Positions 46,897-56,254 of a DNA stretch of 58,884 nt are shown in pieces (the stretch's first letter is position 1; each line of letters opens with the position of its first letter). Source of the stretch: Actinomycetota bacterium (GTDB lineage: Bacteria; Actinomycetota; Acidimicrobiia; IMCC26256; PALSA-610); contig SXJP01000009.1 of NCBI GenBank assembly GCA_005779395.1, positions 1 to 58,884 of the forward strand, given 5' to 3'. The notes below the pieces were generated by a model, which saw only the letters and a program-made list of their open reading frames with translations, was not told the DNA's origin and searched no databases. Made by a program: the position numbers and the translations under genes.

Positions 46897-48003
46897 TTAG
46901 ATTACGAGTGTCTTTGGCGTCAAGGTCAGTGCCTCGTAGCCACCTGCGGTGACAAGCACAGTGTCTTCGATACGGACCCCGCCGACACCGGGGAGATACA
47001 CGCCCGGTTCGACTGTGACTATGTCGCCGATAATGAGGCTACCAGAGGAGCTCTTAGCGAGCCGTGGCGCTTCATGAATCTCGACTCCTACGCCATGCCC
47101 TGTGCCGTGGCTGAACTCGGCTCCGTAACCAGCAGCGTCGATGATGTCGCGACACGCCTTGTCGACCGTGAAGACATCGACGCCAGCGCGAACTAGGTCG
47201 CGGCCCGTGGTTTGGGAATACAAAACGAGTTCGTAGAGCGACGCCGCATCCGTGCTCGGGTCCCCAATGCTGACCGTACGCGTCATGTCAGAGCAGTAGC
47301 CATCGACGATGCAACCAAAATCGCAAATGATCAATTCGCCGGGAACGATGATGCGATCGCTTGGACGTGCATGAGGTTTTGCTGCGTTAGGGCCGCTAGC
47401 AATAATCGGGTCGAAGCTGACCGCACTCGCTCCCCTGCGCCGCATCGCGAATTCGAGTTCTAGAGCAAACTCACGTTCCGATATGCCCGTCTTCATTTTC
47501 GGCAACATCTCGGCGAATGCTTCATCGGCGATAGCGCACGCCGCTCGAATCCGATCGACTTCTCCGTCATCCTTCGCGCGGCGTAATTCCTCGACTAGCT
47601 GACCAGCCGCCACGCACTCAACATCGGAGAATCTTTCGATGTACTGGCGTGCTTGGCTCCATGTAATCCCTGAGTCCTCAAGGCCAAGTCGACGCGCATC
47701 GCCTAGCGCATCAGCTAGAACGTCGAGTTGCTCGGAGGCGCCCATGCGAATGGCGATTTCGGAATCGACTCCGTTGATAGCGAGCTGTTCTTTCGACTGT
47801 GTCGTGTAACGGCCGTCGCTGATGAACAGGCTCGATCCGTCTTTGCGCACTAGGAGCATTGCTGCAGACCCAGTGAACCCCGTTAGATAACAGATGTTCG
47901 GTAGACGACAGATGAGCAGTGCGTCGAGATTGCCGAGCCTCGCCGCGAGTCTCGGTATGCGTTTGTCAACTTCGCATGCGGCGAGTGAATCGAGATCAAA
48001 CAT
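46897..48003 (-). CDS. pepQ: Xaa-Pro aminopeptidase (M24 family)
   Basis: 368 aa. A creatinase-like N-terminal domain (~1-135) precedes the pita-bread metallopeptidase. All five dinuclear metal ligands are visible: Asp in [17 protein letters not shown], His in [13 protein letters not shown], Glu in [12 protein letters not shown] and Glu in VRIEDTVLV. Whether it acts as aminopeptidase P or prolidase is not settled. Located directly before efp, a frequent arrangement. Confidence 0.9.
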   Translation of the reverse strand: MFDLDSLAACEVDKRIPRLAARLGNLDALLICRLPNICYLTGFTGSAAMLLVRKDGSSLFISDGRYTTQSKEQLAINGVDSEIAIRMGASEQLDVLADALGDARRLGLEDSGITWSQARQYIERFSDVECVAAGQLVEELRRAKDDGEVDRIRAACAIADEAFAEMLPKMKTGISEREFALELEFAMRRRGASAVSFDPIIASGPNAAKPHARPSDRIIVPGELIICDFGCIVDGYCSDMTRTVSIGDPSTDAASLYELVLYSQTTGRDLVRAGVDVFTVDKACRDIIDAAGYGAEFSHGTGHGVGVEIHEAPRLAKSSSGSLIIGDIVTVEPGVYLPGVGGVRIEDTVLVTAGGYEALTLTPKTLVI

Positions 48004-48012
48004 CAGGTTCTC

Positions 48013-48456
48013 CTAGTTGCGTGTGGCTGTGGCGGCTACAGCGGCTTCTATTGCTAGTCGATAGCCATTAGCGCCGAAACCCGCGACGATGCCTGTGACA
48101 TACGCCGAGACCACGCTCCTGTGGCGCCACGACTCACGCGTGTGGGTGTTTGAAAGATGTAGCTCGATCTTGGTGCCTTCAAATGTCGCGAGTGCGTCGG
48201 CGATGGCGTACGCGTAATGGGTAAAAGCACCAGGGTTGATGACGATTGCGGCACAACGCCCGCGGGCGCCGTGAATTGCGTCAATGAGTTCGCCCTCGTG
48301 ATTGCTCTGAAAATGTTCGAGTTTGTGTCCGTGAGCCGTCGCTGCATCAGTAGCTATCGCCACGAGATCTGAGAGCGAAACCGTGCCGTAAATATCTGGT
48401 TCGCGTTCTCCGAGAAGGTTGAGATTCGGCCCAGAGAGCAACAATATTGTGGCCAT
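48013..48456 (-). CDS. aroQ: type II 3-dehydroquinate dehydratase
   Basis: 147 aa, third shikimate step. Starts MATILLLSGPNLNLLGERE, the family signature with the catalytic Tyr in DIYG (~25); FQSNHEGELIDAIH and NPGAFTHYAYAIADAL and HLSNTHTRESWR follow. The longer frame to 48531 overlaps aroB without homology, so the start is set at 48456. This still places the ATG inside... no overlap beyond 44 bases of aroB's 3' reading direction: aroB ends at 48500, leaving a 43-bp gap. Confidence 0.96.
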   Translation of the reverse strand: MATILLLSGPNLNLLGEREPDIYGTVSLSDLVAIATDAATAHGHKLEHFQSNHEGELIDAIHGARGRCAAIVINPGAFTHYAYAIADALATFEGTKIELHLSNTHTRESWRHRSVVSAYVTGIVAGFGANGYRLAIEAAVAATATRN

Positions 48457-48499
48457 AAGGTTGCTCAGTCTACGCCGTCGATCGGTTTGGCTTGTGCTG

Positions 48500-50005
48500 T
48501 CATTCGATCCCGACTGCCGAGAATGCCGCATTTAGCGCCGATACATCTGGGTCGTCGACACGCTCAATGCCACGCGGTCCTGAAAGCACGAAGCTAAGGC
48601 CGCCAGAAGCCTTCTTATCTCGACGCATCGCTTCTATCAACGATTCGCGACTCAGATCCTGTGGCGCTCGCGAAACCAGGCCCAAACGCTCGACGAGAGT
48701 CCTGTGCGCAACGGACTCGGATCGATCGATCCGTCCGAGAGCACGAGCGAGTTCTCCGGCGAACACAAGTCCGACGGCAACTGCCTCCCCATGCAGAAGT
48801 GCGTGATCGCTCACGGTTTCGATCGCGTGCGCCAAAGTGTGGCCGTAGTTCAGGTGTGTGCGCAGTCCAGTACGTTCGAACTCGTCTGCCGACACAAAAT
48901 GCGCTTTCATAGCGGCACTGCGGTCGATAACAGCCTTCATGACGGTCGCATCGCGCCGGAGCACAGCGTCGGTTTCTTCGGAAAGAATCCGTAATAATTC
49001 AGCGTCACCGAGAAGCGCGTACTTCACGACCTCACCAAGTCCACAACGGAACTCGGCTGGCGTAAGGGTCATGAGCATGTCGGGGTCGATAAAAACACCC
49101 CGTGGCTGATGGAATGCACCCACGAGGTTCTTGCCGTGAGGCAGGTTGACGCCTGTCTTGCCGCCAATCGAACTGTCAACCATCGCTAGGAGGGTTGTTG
49201 GTACACCGACCCAGTCGACACCTCGGTGATACGAGGCAGCGGCGTATCCCGCAACGTCGCCAACGATTCCTCCTCCGAAAGCAATTACACAGTCGCCACG
49301 CAACAGGCCAGTTGCGGCGAATCTGTCACATAGGTCTTCGACGGTCGATAACGCCTTTGCTTGTTCGCCGTCGCCGATCAAGAACCATTCGTGAGTAACT
49401 CCAGTTGATTCGATCGTTGCATTCAGCCGTTCGCCGTGGTGCCTCAATATCTCGGGCTGGGTGACGACCGCGACCTTGCGGCGATCGGATACGAGAACGC
49501 CAAGATCTTGCAGTGAGTGCGCGCCGACTTTGATGTCATATGAGCGATCACCTAGCGACACCCTCAACGGTGCGGTCGGATGCGACGCGATCTGAGCGTA
49601 TGGCATCAACTCGATTTCGGACTGCACATCCTCATCGTCGTCGGGCACGATTTCAGCCGCAATTGGATTAAGTCGAGGCGCAGGACTAGCGCTCTCTTGT
49701 CCTGTCTTCGTTTCAAGGAGTTCGATTGTGAGCGCAGCGCGCTCGGCAAGTTCGTTGACTGTGTCCTTGTGATAGCCACGCGTGACAACCGTGATGTCGG
49801 TGTCAACGAGTTCACGTGCGCTCACCTGGCCTGGTGGTGGCTCCGACACCCATGACTGCACGAGCAGAGATAAGTGTTCGAGAGTACGAGCAGCGCGCTC
49901 GAACAAGTCGTTGACTTCGGCGTGTGAGTATCCCCTGAATTGCTCGGGGATATGTGCTTCCCGAAGCTCGCGCGGCGATATTACGAATTCATTCTTCACC
50001 GACAT
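48500..50005 (-). CDS. aroB: 3-dehydroquinate synthase with N-terminal DivIVA-like extension
   Basis: 501 aa, against about 360 for ordinary AroB. Residues ~135-501 are a complete dehydroquinate synthase: NAD site FGGGIVGDVAGYAAASYHRG, zinc and substrate motifs VPTTLLAMVDSSIGGKTGVN, GEVVKYALL and LNYGHTLAHAIE. The first ~100 residues hold two related segments, AHIPEQFRGYSHAEVNDLFE and DITVVTRGYHKDTVNELAE, each with the RGY-x4-V-N-x-L pattern of DivIVA domains, then an acidic linker. The ATG at 50005 has GGGGA upstream, supporting the long form; an ATG at residue 133 could make a conventional enzyme. Confidence 0.92.
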   Translation of the reverse strand: MSVKNEFVISPRELREAHIPEQFRGYSHAEVNDLFERAARTLEHLSLLVQSWVSEPPPGQVSARELVDTDITVVTRGYHKDTVNELAERAALTIELLETKTGQESASPAPRLNPIAAEIVPDDDEDVQSEIELMPYAQIASHPTAPLRVSLGDRSYDIKVGAHSLQDLGVLVSDRRKVAVVTQPEILRHHGERLNATIESTGVTHEWFLIGDGEQAKALSTVEDLCDRFAATGLLRGDCVIAFGGGIVGDVAGYAAASYHRGVDWVGVPTTLLAMVDSSIGGKTGVNLPHGKNLVGAFHQPRGVFIDPDMLMTLTPAEFRCGLGEVVKYALLGDAELLRILSEETDAVLRRDATVMKAVIDRSAAMKAHFVSADEFERTGLRTHLNYGHTLAHAIETVSDHALLHGEAVAVGLVFAGELARALGRIDRSESVAHRTLVERLGLVSRAPQDLSRESLIEAMRRDKKASGGLSFVLSGPRGIERVDDPDVSALNAAFSAVGIE

Positions 50006-50032
50006 CGCTGTCCCCTTCGACGCACCAACGAA

Positions 50033-50554
50033 CTATTGCCCATTACTGACCACTACATATGAGACCACCCGATCGACAACTTCATCGAGAGTCACCGCGT
50101 CTGTGTCGATTACGTCATCGGCTACGGATTCATAAAACGGCGTGCGTAGCAGCTCGAGGCGCCGCAATGTTTCAAGAGGGTCCGGGCCGAGCAGTGGCCT
50201 AGTCGAGGTGTCTCCGACACGGCCCACAAGGGTTTCTGGTCGCGCCCTCAACCACACAACGCTCCCCGAATTGGTCATCAAGCCGCGATTCGTTGCATCA
50301 TTCGCGACGCCACCACCGCATGAGATTATTAGCGGCACAGGTGACTGCGAAGCTTCGCAGACAGCGCGACGCTCCCACTCCCGAAATAGTGCCTCACCCT
50401 CGTCGAATAATTCTGGAATTGTGCGACCAGCTAGAGCAACCACAAGATCGTCTGTATCGAGCCAGCCACGCTCGAGGACGTTTGCACACGCCTCGCCGAC
50501 CGAACTTTTACCAGAGCCCATCATCCCGATAAGCCACACGTGCATCGCGGGCAT
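50033..50554 (-). CDS. aroK: shikimate kinase
   Basis: 173 aa P-loop kinase for shikimate. Walker A is GMMGSGKSSVGE; the shikimate-binding LDTDD and CGGGVAND segments and the lid arginine in STRPLLG are present. I chose the ATG at 50554 (MPAMHVWLIGMMGSGKS), just after the aroC stop; 50545 or 50590 are alternatives. Between aroC and aroB as in many actinobacteria. Confidence 0.93.
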   Translation of the reverse strand: MPAMHVWLIGMMGSGKSSVGEACANVLERGWLDTDDLVVALAGRTIPELFDEGEALFREWERRAVCEASQSPVPLIISCGGGVANDATNRGLMTNSGSVVWLRARPETLVGRVGDTSTRPLLGPDPLETLRRLELLRTPFYESVADDVIDTDAVTLDEVVDRVVSYVVVSNGQ

Positions 50555-50558
50555 CGAC

Positions 50559-51728
50559 TCAGCTACCGCGGAGCGACTCGGCGTACCCACGATGATTACG
50601 CACGAGTTCGGCTAGGGAATCGCTCCCGAACTTCCGCATCGCCTCGTTGGCCAATACGAGCGCAACCATGGTCTCTGCGACTACACCTGCTGCCGGTACT
50701 GCTGTGACATCGGTGCGTTCCTTGAACGACACTGTTTCTTCCTTGGTTACGACGTCGACCGTGGTGAGCACTGGACGGTTGAGCGTGGCTAGCGGTTTCA
50801 TCGAAGCCCTAGCGACGATGACTTGACCGGTGCTCATGCCTCCTTCGATGCCACCTGCACGTGCGCCCTCGCGCACGTAGCCGAGAGTGTCCTTGTCCCA
50901 GTGAATCGGGTCGTGAGCTTGGCTCCCTCGCCTTGCGGCGTTGTCGGCACCGTCGCCGATCTCTACGGCCTTCATCGCCTGGATGCTCATAAGCGCCGCC
51001 GCGATACCAGCATCTAGCCGACGGTCCCAATGGACGTGGCTACCGAGTCCTGGAGGCGAACCATAGGCAAGGACCTCAACGACACCTCCGAGAGAATCAC
51101 CCGCCTTCGCCGCCTCTTTGATCTCTGTGATCATTGCAGCTTCTGCGTCTGGGTCGAAGCAACGGACTTCGGAGGCATCGATCTGGTCGAGGTCGGAAGC
51201 GAGCGGTCGGATCAGGTCGTCGCGCACACGAGCTACGCCGATCTGAGTGACATGACTAATCACAGAGATTGAAAGGTGGCTTAGAAGCTGTTTAGCTATG
51301 GCCCCGGCAGCGACACGTGCCGCGGTTTCGCGAGCCGAGGCGCGCTCGAGCACATCACGAGCGTCGGCAAATCCGTACTTCTGCATGCCAGCGAGATCGG
51401 CGTGACCAGGTCTTGGTTGGGTTAGTGGCGTCTTGGTCTCGCCCGGGCCTGCCGACATTTCCTCGGCCCATTTGCCGGTCTTCCATTCGCTGTTGTGGAT
51501 TAGTACAGCAACCGGTGAACCGAGAGTGCGGCCGTGGCGAACCCCGCCGACGAACTCAATTTCGTCGGCCTCGAAACGCATACGTGGACCACGGCCATAA
51601 CCGAGTCGACGGCGGCCGAGTTCTACTCCGATGTCCTCGATGAGGAGGGGCAAGCCAGCTGGCAAGCCTTCTATGGTCACGACGAGGGCTGGCCCATGAG
51701 ATTCGCCAGCTGTCAGATATCTCAGCAC
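50559..51728 (-). CDS. aroC: chorismate synthase
   Basis: 389 aa flavin-dependent enzyme making chorismate. Motifs: [20 protein letters not shown] at the start, [40 protein letters not shown] and [24 protein letters not shown] start. It follows the pilus genes on the same strand, with 72 bp between and no recognisable terminator. Confidence 0.97.
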   Translation of the reverse strand: MLRYLTAGESHGPALVVTIEGLPAGLPLLIEDIGVELGRRRLGYGRGPRMRFEADEIEFVGGVRHGRTLGSPVAVLIHNSEWKTGKWAEEMSAGPGETKTPLTQPRPGHADLAGMQKYGFADARDVLERASARETAARVAAGAIAKQLLSHLSISVISHVTQIGVARVRDDLIRPLASDLDQIDASEVRCFDPDAEAAMITEIKEAAKAGDSLGGVVEVLAYGSPPGLGSHVHWDRRLDAGIAAALMSIQAMKAVEIGDGADNAARRGSQAHDPIHWDKDTLGYVREGARAGGIEGGMSTGQVIVARASMKPLATLNRPVLTTVDVVTKEETVSFKERTDVTAVPAAGVVAETMVALVLANEAMRKFGSDSLAELVRNHRGYAESLRGS

Positions 51729-51800
51729 GATGTCAGGTTATTGGCTCGAGTCGATTTGATCATGACCATAACCGTGCGCAGCCCAACCGAACGATGACGA

Positions 51801-52388
51801 TTACTTGAGAGTTGAAGAGTTCTCACAGATATTGAACGTGACATCGCCGTGCTGGAAGTCGCCACAGTTGTCGCTCGTGGCTTGCAAGAATCTGTAGGTA
51901 TCGCCCGGGCCGAATGTCTCGGATTCGAGTATCCCGGACTCGCCAGCGCTGCCTATCGTCACCGTTGCGACATACGTGCCGTTGCTCTGCCTCGTGATCG
52001 AGTTAAGCGTGAACAACTGGTTGGACGGGTTGTTGCTCGGCGCGACCGTGGTCGTAGTTGAGCCACCAGGCGTTGTCGAACCCGTGGTAGTTGAGCCACC
52101 GGGGATCGTGGTCGCCGTGGTTGTCGGTTGAGTCGGGGTCGTCACCTGAATGGCTGGCTCGAACGGATTTTTGCCGCCGAATACGTCGAACGTGTTCGGA
52201 CTCGGTGGCACCTCGCCACCGGTCGATGTTGTCTCATTGTCGATCGGGACTGTGTAATTCGGGATGGTCGTCGTGGTGTTCGCAGAGTCATTGCCTGAAT
52301 CGCTGAACAACGTGAACCTCGCGAGCGCGGCAAGGCACACAAGGCCAAGCACTGCGAGGAGAATCTTCTGCCGTCTCTGAGCGCCCAT
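51801..52388 (-). CDS. PilP-like pilus-associated membrane protein (tentative)
   Basis: 195 aa. One N-terminal membrane segment (~9-27), a long Thr/Pro/Ser-rich extracellular linker containing GGKNPFEPA (~70, recalling the RDPF motif of PilP), and a C-terminal ~70-residue beta-rich domain with two cysteines (CGDFQHGDVTFNIC) that could be disulfide-bonded. No clear homology is asserted. Position directly after PilO with a one-base overlap is where PilP is found in proteobacterial pilMNOP operons. Confidence 0.5.
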   Translation of the reverse strand: MGAQRRQKILLAVLGLVCLAALARFTLFSDSGNDSANTTTTIPNYTVPIDNETTSTGGEVPPSPNTFDVFGGKNPFEPAIQVTTPTQPTTTATTIPGGSTTTGSTTPGGSTTTTVAPSNNPSNQLFTLNSITRQSNGTYVATVTIGSAGESGILESETFGPGDTYRFLQATSDNCGDFQHGDVTFNICENSSTLK

Positions 52389-53032
52389 TAGTTAGACGCT
52401 CCCGTTGTGCTCGGCGGGACACTCGTCGAAGGCGGCACGGTCGACGCTGGTGTTGAGAGACCGGTCGCTTGGGTGAACATTCGTGCTGTGAGGTTCACAG
52501 AAAGGGTCGGCGCACCGCTAATTGACGGCACCATCTCTGTAGTGCCACCGCCTTCGGCTCCACCACCCACGGCGACCGAAATTGTGTCGACAACAACGAG
52601 ACGGGACATGTCCTCCATGCGGTTCAGGTAATCGAGAACTTGGTAGTAGCCACCCTCTAGTTGCATGCTCATGCGGATTTCTGAGATTCCATTAGCTGCT
52701 GGCACCGGTTCCGCTGGCGAGATCTGCAGCCAGTCGAGACCACTCTCTACGGACAGGTCGTTTGCTGCGCGGATGAACACTTCGAGGTCTGGCAGCGCTG
52801 GCACCCGGCCGCTCAAACGATTCTTCTCGTCCATCAGTTCTGGCTGACGGCTCTTTAGGTCTTCGAGTCGGTCGAGTGTGTTTTGCAGCGAGTCTTGTTG
52901 CGCTATCGCTGCGATTTTCGTGTCTTCGGCTTTGGTGACCTCTTCGCCGGCAGGCGCGAAGAACAAGAAGTTCCAAGCGAGCAATACCACGACAAGCAGC
53001 AAGAAAGCGACCAATACGGCGCGTGATTTCAT
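52388..53032 (-). CDS. pilO: type IV pilus assembly protein PilO-like
   Basis: 214 aa bitopic inner-membrane protein. One transmembrane segment (~6-27), a coiled-coil (~35-75) and a ferredoxin-like domain with LEVFIRAANDLSVESGLDWL and GGYYQVLDYLNRMEDMSRLV, as in PilO. The last 25 residues are Ser/Thr/Pro-rich. Its ATG overlaps the PilM-PilN stop by four bases. Confidence 0.85.
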   Translation of the reverse strand: MKSRAVLVAFLLLVVVLLAWNFLFFAPAGEEVTKAEDTKIAAIAQQDSLQNTLDRLEDLKSRQPELMDEKNRLSGRVPALPDLEVFIRAANDLSVESGLDWLQISPAEPVPAANGISEIRMSMQLEGGYYQVLDYLNRMEDMSRLVVVDTISVAVGGGAEGGGTTEMVPSISGAPTLSVNLTARMFTQATGLSTPASTVPPSTSVPPSTTGASN

Positions 53033-54771
53033 GGCCGTTGGTCCTCGGCAAACTCATCTGCTCGATCGGAACGAGCATTTGCAGTAAGGCTCGCGCTTGA
53101 AGTGAAATTCACCACTTTGACGTCTTCACCGAGCAAGCCGCGTGATGCGTCTGGCACCCATAGCCCCTGCAATTTCATAACGCTATGAATTTGGTCGATC
53201 CATGCGGCCACAGAGGGAAAGTCGAGCCCGACAGCTTCGAAACTAACCGTGCCGCTGATCGCCCCTGGCTCTACTCCAACCTGACCTGGTTGCGCAAGCG
53301 TCGAGCTAGTCGCGCCAGTCGAATCCGTCGAACCGACGACGGAGGTTGGCGCAACCTGGCCGTTGAAGCTCGTGAGCCATACATCGTTCGGCATTGCTGT
53401 TGCGATCTCGTGCAGGAGAGTCGGCCACGAAACATCGCTGCCTAACGCCCCGGCAATCTGCGAGCGTAACGTGCTGAGTTGAAGTTCTGTAGCAGTCAGG
53501 TCCGCGAACTCCGGAGAAGCAAGCCGGGTCTGCAGAACGAGGTTTGCTGCGTTGATCGCTTCGGCTTCGCGCTTGTGCTCATCTGCCGCGTTGTTGCGTT
53601 GCATGACCGGGTATGCGAGGCCGACTCCAACTGCGGCGGCCGCAACGAGTCCGGAAATCAGATACTTGGCGCGACCATCGCTCTTGGCTTTCTCGCGTTC
53701 TCTTCCGGCGAGCAAGTTCATCGCAGGACCGCGTGTCGGATCGACGATTGCGAGACCGACAGCCGCAGCGAGGTATGGGTCGAGGCGAGGGAGTTCTTCT
53801 GGTGCAAATCCGATGTCGGCGATCGCTAGTCGCGAACGGACATCGGCCACCTGTACCTCGATGCCGAGTAGATCTGAGAGCCGATCGGTTAGGCCAGCAA
53901 GTTGGGCCGTTCCGCCTGTAATGAACACACGACTTAGCGGTGTGACACCTGGCTGGTTGCGGTAATAGTCGATCGATCCACGAATCTCATCGAGTAGCGC
54001 CGCTAACGGTCGTTCAATAGCCGCTTGACCCTCAGCGATTATCGGAGCTCCTTCGGTGCCAATTTGGCGCTTCAGCGATTCTGCTGCGTCTGGTGCTAGC
54101 GCGAGCATCGAAGCGATGGCGTCTGTGAGGTCGCGGCCCCCGCTGCCAAGGACTCGCACGAACCGCGGAATGCCAGCGTCGTGGACAACTACGCAACAAG
54201 TTCCCCCACCGATGCTAACGATTGCTTCTGCCCCGACAATTCCGGTCGATGGGCCGAGTGCGCGAATGAGCGCGAGTGGCACGAGGTCGACTGCATCGAC
54301 AGAAAGGCCTGCAATCTCCACTGCTTCGATGAGCTTGTCAACCATCGATTTTTGCGCAGCCGCGAGTAGCACCCGCATGACAGGTTCACCAGTAGGACTA
54401 TGGTCCTGATCGAGTATCGCGAAATCGATTACGGCATCGGCTAGCGGGAACGGAATTAGGTCGGCTGCCTGAAAGCGCAGCGCCGAAGCCAAGTCTGATT
54501 GCGACATGACCGGCATCTCGACTTGTCGAACAATGAGTCGGGGCGACGACACGCCGACGCGAACACCGCCGCGCCTTAGACCGACTTCTTCGCGGAGGCG
54601 TTTGATGGCAGCTGCCACCAGTTCTGTTTCAATGACCTCGCCGTCGCGCATGGCCTCACGGGTAAGTGCGACTTGTCCGAAGGCCGTGAGTTTCGGCGCC
54701 GTCCCCTGAACTACTTCTGCAACTGTTACAGCGTTAGTTCCGACGTCGAGTCCTATCAGGCTGCGGGCCAT
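53029..54771 (-). CDS. pilM: PilM-PilN fusion protein, type IV pilus alignment complex
   Basis: 580 aa. Residues ~1-345 are PilM, an actin-like ATPase: IGLDVGTNAVTVAEV (phosphate-1), VSIGGGTCCVVV (phosphate-2) and VFITGGTAQLAGL (adenosine motif). At residue 351 the PilN signature MNLLAGRERE begins, followed by a membrane segment (~372-392) and a coiled-coil plus ferredoxin-like domain to the end. PilM normally binds the N-terminal peptide of PilN in the cytoplasm; here they are one chain. It overlaps the upstream regulator by 16 bases and PilO by four. Confidence 0.88.
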   Translation of the reverse strand: MARSLIGLDVGTNAVTVAEVVQGTAPKLTAFGQVALTREAMRDGEVIETELVAAAIKRLREEVGLRRGGVRVGVSSPRLIVRQVEMPVMSQSDLASALRFQAADLIPFPLADAVIDFAILDQDHSPTGEPVMRVLLAAAQKSMVDKLIEAVEIAGLSVDAVDLVPLALIRALGPSTGIVGAEAIVSIGGGTCCVVVHDAGIPRFVRVLGSGGRDLTDAIASMLALAPDAAESLKRQIGTEGAPIIAEGQAAIERPLAALLDEIRGSIDYYRNQPGVTPLSRVFITGGTAQLAGLTDRLSDLLGIEVQVADVRSRLAIADIGFAPEELPRLDPYLAAAVGLAIVDPTRGPAMNLLAGREREKAKSDGRAKYLISGLVAAAAVGVGLAYPVMQRNNAADEHKREAEAINAANLVLQTRLASPEFADLTATELQLSTLRSQIAGALGSDVSWPTLLHEIATAMPNDVWLTSFNGQVAPTSVVGSTDSTGATSSTLAQPGQVGVEPGAISGTVSFEAVGLDFPSVAAWIDQIHSVMKLQGLWVPDASRGLLGEDVKVVNFTSSASLTANARSDRADEFAEDQRP

Positions 54772-54986
54772 GGGCCACCTCCAGCAGCAGGACGGTTATT
54801 GCTCACTACTTGAGAATCGAGGTAGCTATTGAGATCGTGTTCGAGGACGCGGAAGTGTCGTCCGACTCGGATCGCTCGGAGTTCCTCGTTCTTGATGAGC
54901 CGATAAACGGTCATCGTCGAGACGCGCATCGTCAGAGCGACCTCTTTTACTGTTAAGAGCTTCCGCTCAGCTCCTAGATGCACCAA
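54756..54986 (-). CDS. BldC-like / excisionase-family helix-turn-helix regulator
   Basis: 76 aa. The MerR-type winged helix KLLTVKEVALTMRVSTMTVYR plus RVGRHFRVLEHDLNSYL is the BldC/excisionase pattern (quoted in two parts of at most 20-odd key residues: LLTVKEVALTMRVS, TVYRLIKNEELRAI). I set the start at TTG 54986, seven bases after GAGGGA; TTG at 55022 falls near the predicted transcription start. It heads the pilMN-O-P genes, overlapping pilMN by 16 bases, and could regulate them. Confidence 0.78.
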   Translation of the reverse strand: MVHLGAERKLLTVKEVALTMRVSTMTVYRLIKNEELRAIRVGRHFRVLEHDLNSYLDSQVVSNNRPAAGGGPWPAA

Positions 54987-55034
54987 ACCCGTATCCCTCG
55001 AAAAAATGAGTGACTCCACCAACTAACTAGAACA

Positions 55035-55064
55035 ACATTAGATGTCATGAATCACAATCGTCAA
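55035..55064 (-). promoter_or_regulatory. promoter of the regulator-pilMNOP operon
   Basis: TTGACG (55059-55064) and TAATGT (55035-55040) on the minus strand are separated by 18 bases. The predicted start near 55028 leaves a ~40-nt leader with GAGGGA at 54994-54999. The surrounding 165-bp gap (55023-55187) is markedly A+T-rich compared with the genes. Confidence 0.6.
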
Positions 55065-55110
55065 TGTGAGTCTCGGTATGAGACAACAACAATCTGTAGT
55101 GATATTTAGT

Positions 55111-55144
55111 GTTCAGTTACCTATCCAGGTCACAGGCACTGAAC
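55111..55144. repeat. inverted repeat in the A+T-rich pil intergenic region
   Basis: GTTCAGT (55111-55117) and ACTGAAC (55138-55144) enclose an inner ACCT/AGGT pair. It lies after the prepilin peptidase stop and ~50 bases upstream of the pilMNOP promoter. It may be an operator for the BldC-like protein or a weak terminator. Confidence 0.4.
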
Positions 55145-55187
55145 TACAAATCTGTAATTAAAAATCTATTTTTTCATTTCCTAGTCA

Positions 55188-56177
55188 CTAGAGCGCAACT
55201 ACCGCGATGAGTGCGCCGCTAGCTAGGTACGGCCCGAACGGAATCTGTTTGCCGCGATCTACTCGGCCGATCATCGCGAGTACTAGATACGCGATTGCTC
55301 CACCCATTACTGCTGCTCCGACGCTCACCGCAATGCGCGAGCGCGATGGATCTTGCGGTGCTGTGCCCGTGATTTCGGTGAGCAACTCGACACCCTTTAA
55401 CCACGCAAGCGCTGCTCCTGCAAACATTGGAACCAACACGAGAGGCGCAGCAATCGCTATGCCGACAATTGTCCCAAGGACGAACGGCAAGAACATTCCT
55501 GTCCACAACGCAGACCATGAAATCCACCCGAGCGCGAAGCCGAGCAACGCCGAGAGTCGAACATCGCCGAATCCCATAGCCCCTGGCGCTATGAACCAGA
55601 TCGAGTAGAAGATTGCGAAGTCGATGAGACCACAGAGCGCTGCCCTGCCGAGCTGGCCGTAGTCCCCCGTCGCGACCGAAGCCACGCCAAGCAACACCAC
55701 AACAATTGCTGCTGTTGGAAAGATGACCTTGTTCGGCAACAACATGTGGTCGAGGTCGATAACGCTCAGCGCTAGCAAGCCAGCGCCGAGAACGAGGTAC
55801 CCGAAGATCGCCCACGAGTCATAGAAACGAGAGCCGATCACAGCGAAGATCGCAGCAGTTACGAGTTCGACGGCCGGATACCGCACCGGGATGCGCACAG
55901 CACAGTGGCGGCACCGACCCCGAAGTATCAGCCAAGACAACAGTGGCACATTGTCGAGTGCGCCGAGCGCAGTGTTGCAGGTCGGGCAGTGCGACCCTGG
56001 CTTCACTACCGATTCGCCACGCGGAACTCGCCAGATGACGACGTTCAGGAAGGAACCGATAAGCAGACCAAATAGCGCGCACGCCGCTGCGACCATCGAG
56101 GGGCTCAGTATGTCATCTATGAACAAATTATTACCTGCGACTCCTGCGCCGACGTCGATGCCCATAAGTGATGGCAA
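55188..56177 (-). CDS. pilD: type IV prepilin peptidase
   Basis: 329-aa polytopic membrane aspartic protease that cleaves and N-methylates prepilins. The cytoplasmic zinc loop has two CxxC pairs (CPTCN, CRHC); the catalytic aspartates are in VIDLDHMLLPN and GFGDVRL. About eight membrane segments. The C-terminal ~100 residues are longer than in typical PilD. Start is TTG at 56177 or ATG at 56165. It follows pilA with a terminator hairpin between, so it probably depends on read-through. Confidence 0.93.
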   Translation of the reverse strand: MPSLMGIDVGAGVAGNNLFIDDILSPSMVAAACALFGLLIGSFLNVVIWRVPRGESVVKPGSHCPTCNTALGALDNVPLLSWLILRGRCRHCAVRIPVRYPAVELVTAAIFAVIGSRFYDSWAIFGYLVLGAGLLALSVIDLDHMLLPNKVIFPTAAIVVVLLGVASVATGDYGQLGRAALCGLIDFAIFYSIWFIAPGAMGFGDVRLSALLGFALGWISWSALWTGMFLPFVLGTIVGIAIAAPLVLVPMFAGAALAWLKGVELLTEITGTAPQDPSRSRIAVSVGAAVMGGAIAYLVLAMIGRVDRGKQIPFGPYLASGALIAVVAL

Positions 56178-56179
56178 CT

Positions 56180-56228
56180 AGAAAGGGCCCGGAGCAGTAG
56201 CGAAGTTTTCTCGCACCACCCCGGGCCC
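56180..56228 (-). terminator. terminator between pilA and pilD
   Basis: GGGCCCGG and CCGGGCCC (56221-56228 with 56185-56192) form a perfect 8-bp G+C stem with an inner GCGA/TCGC hairpin, followed by TTTCT on the minus strand. It would reduce pilD transcription relative to pilA. Confidence 0.6.
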
Positions 56229-56254
56229 ACCCCTAGCTCAAAGTTTCAGGATCT

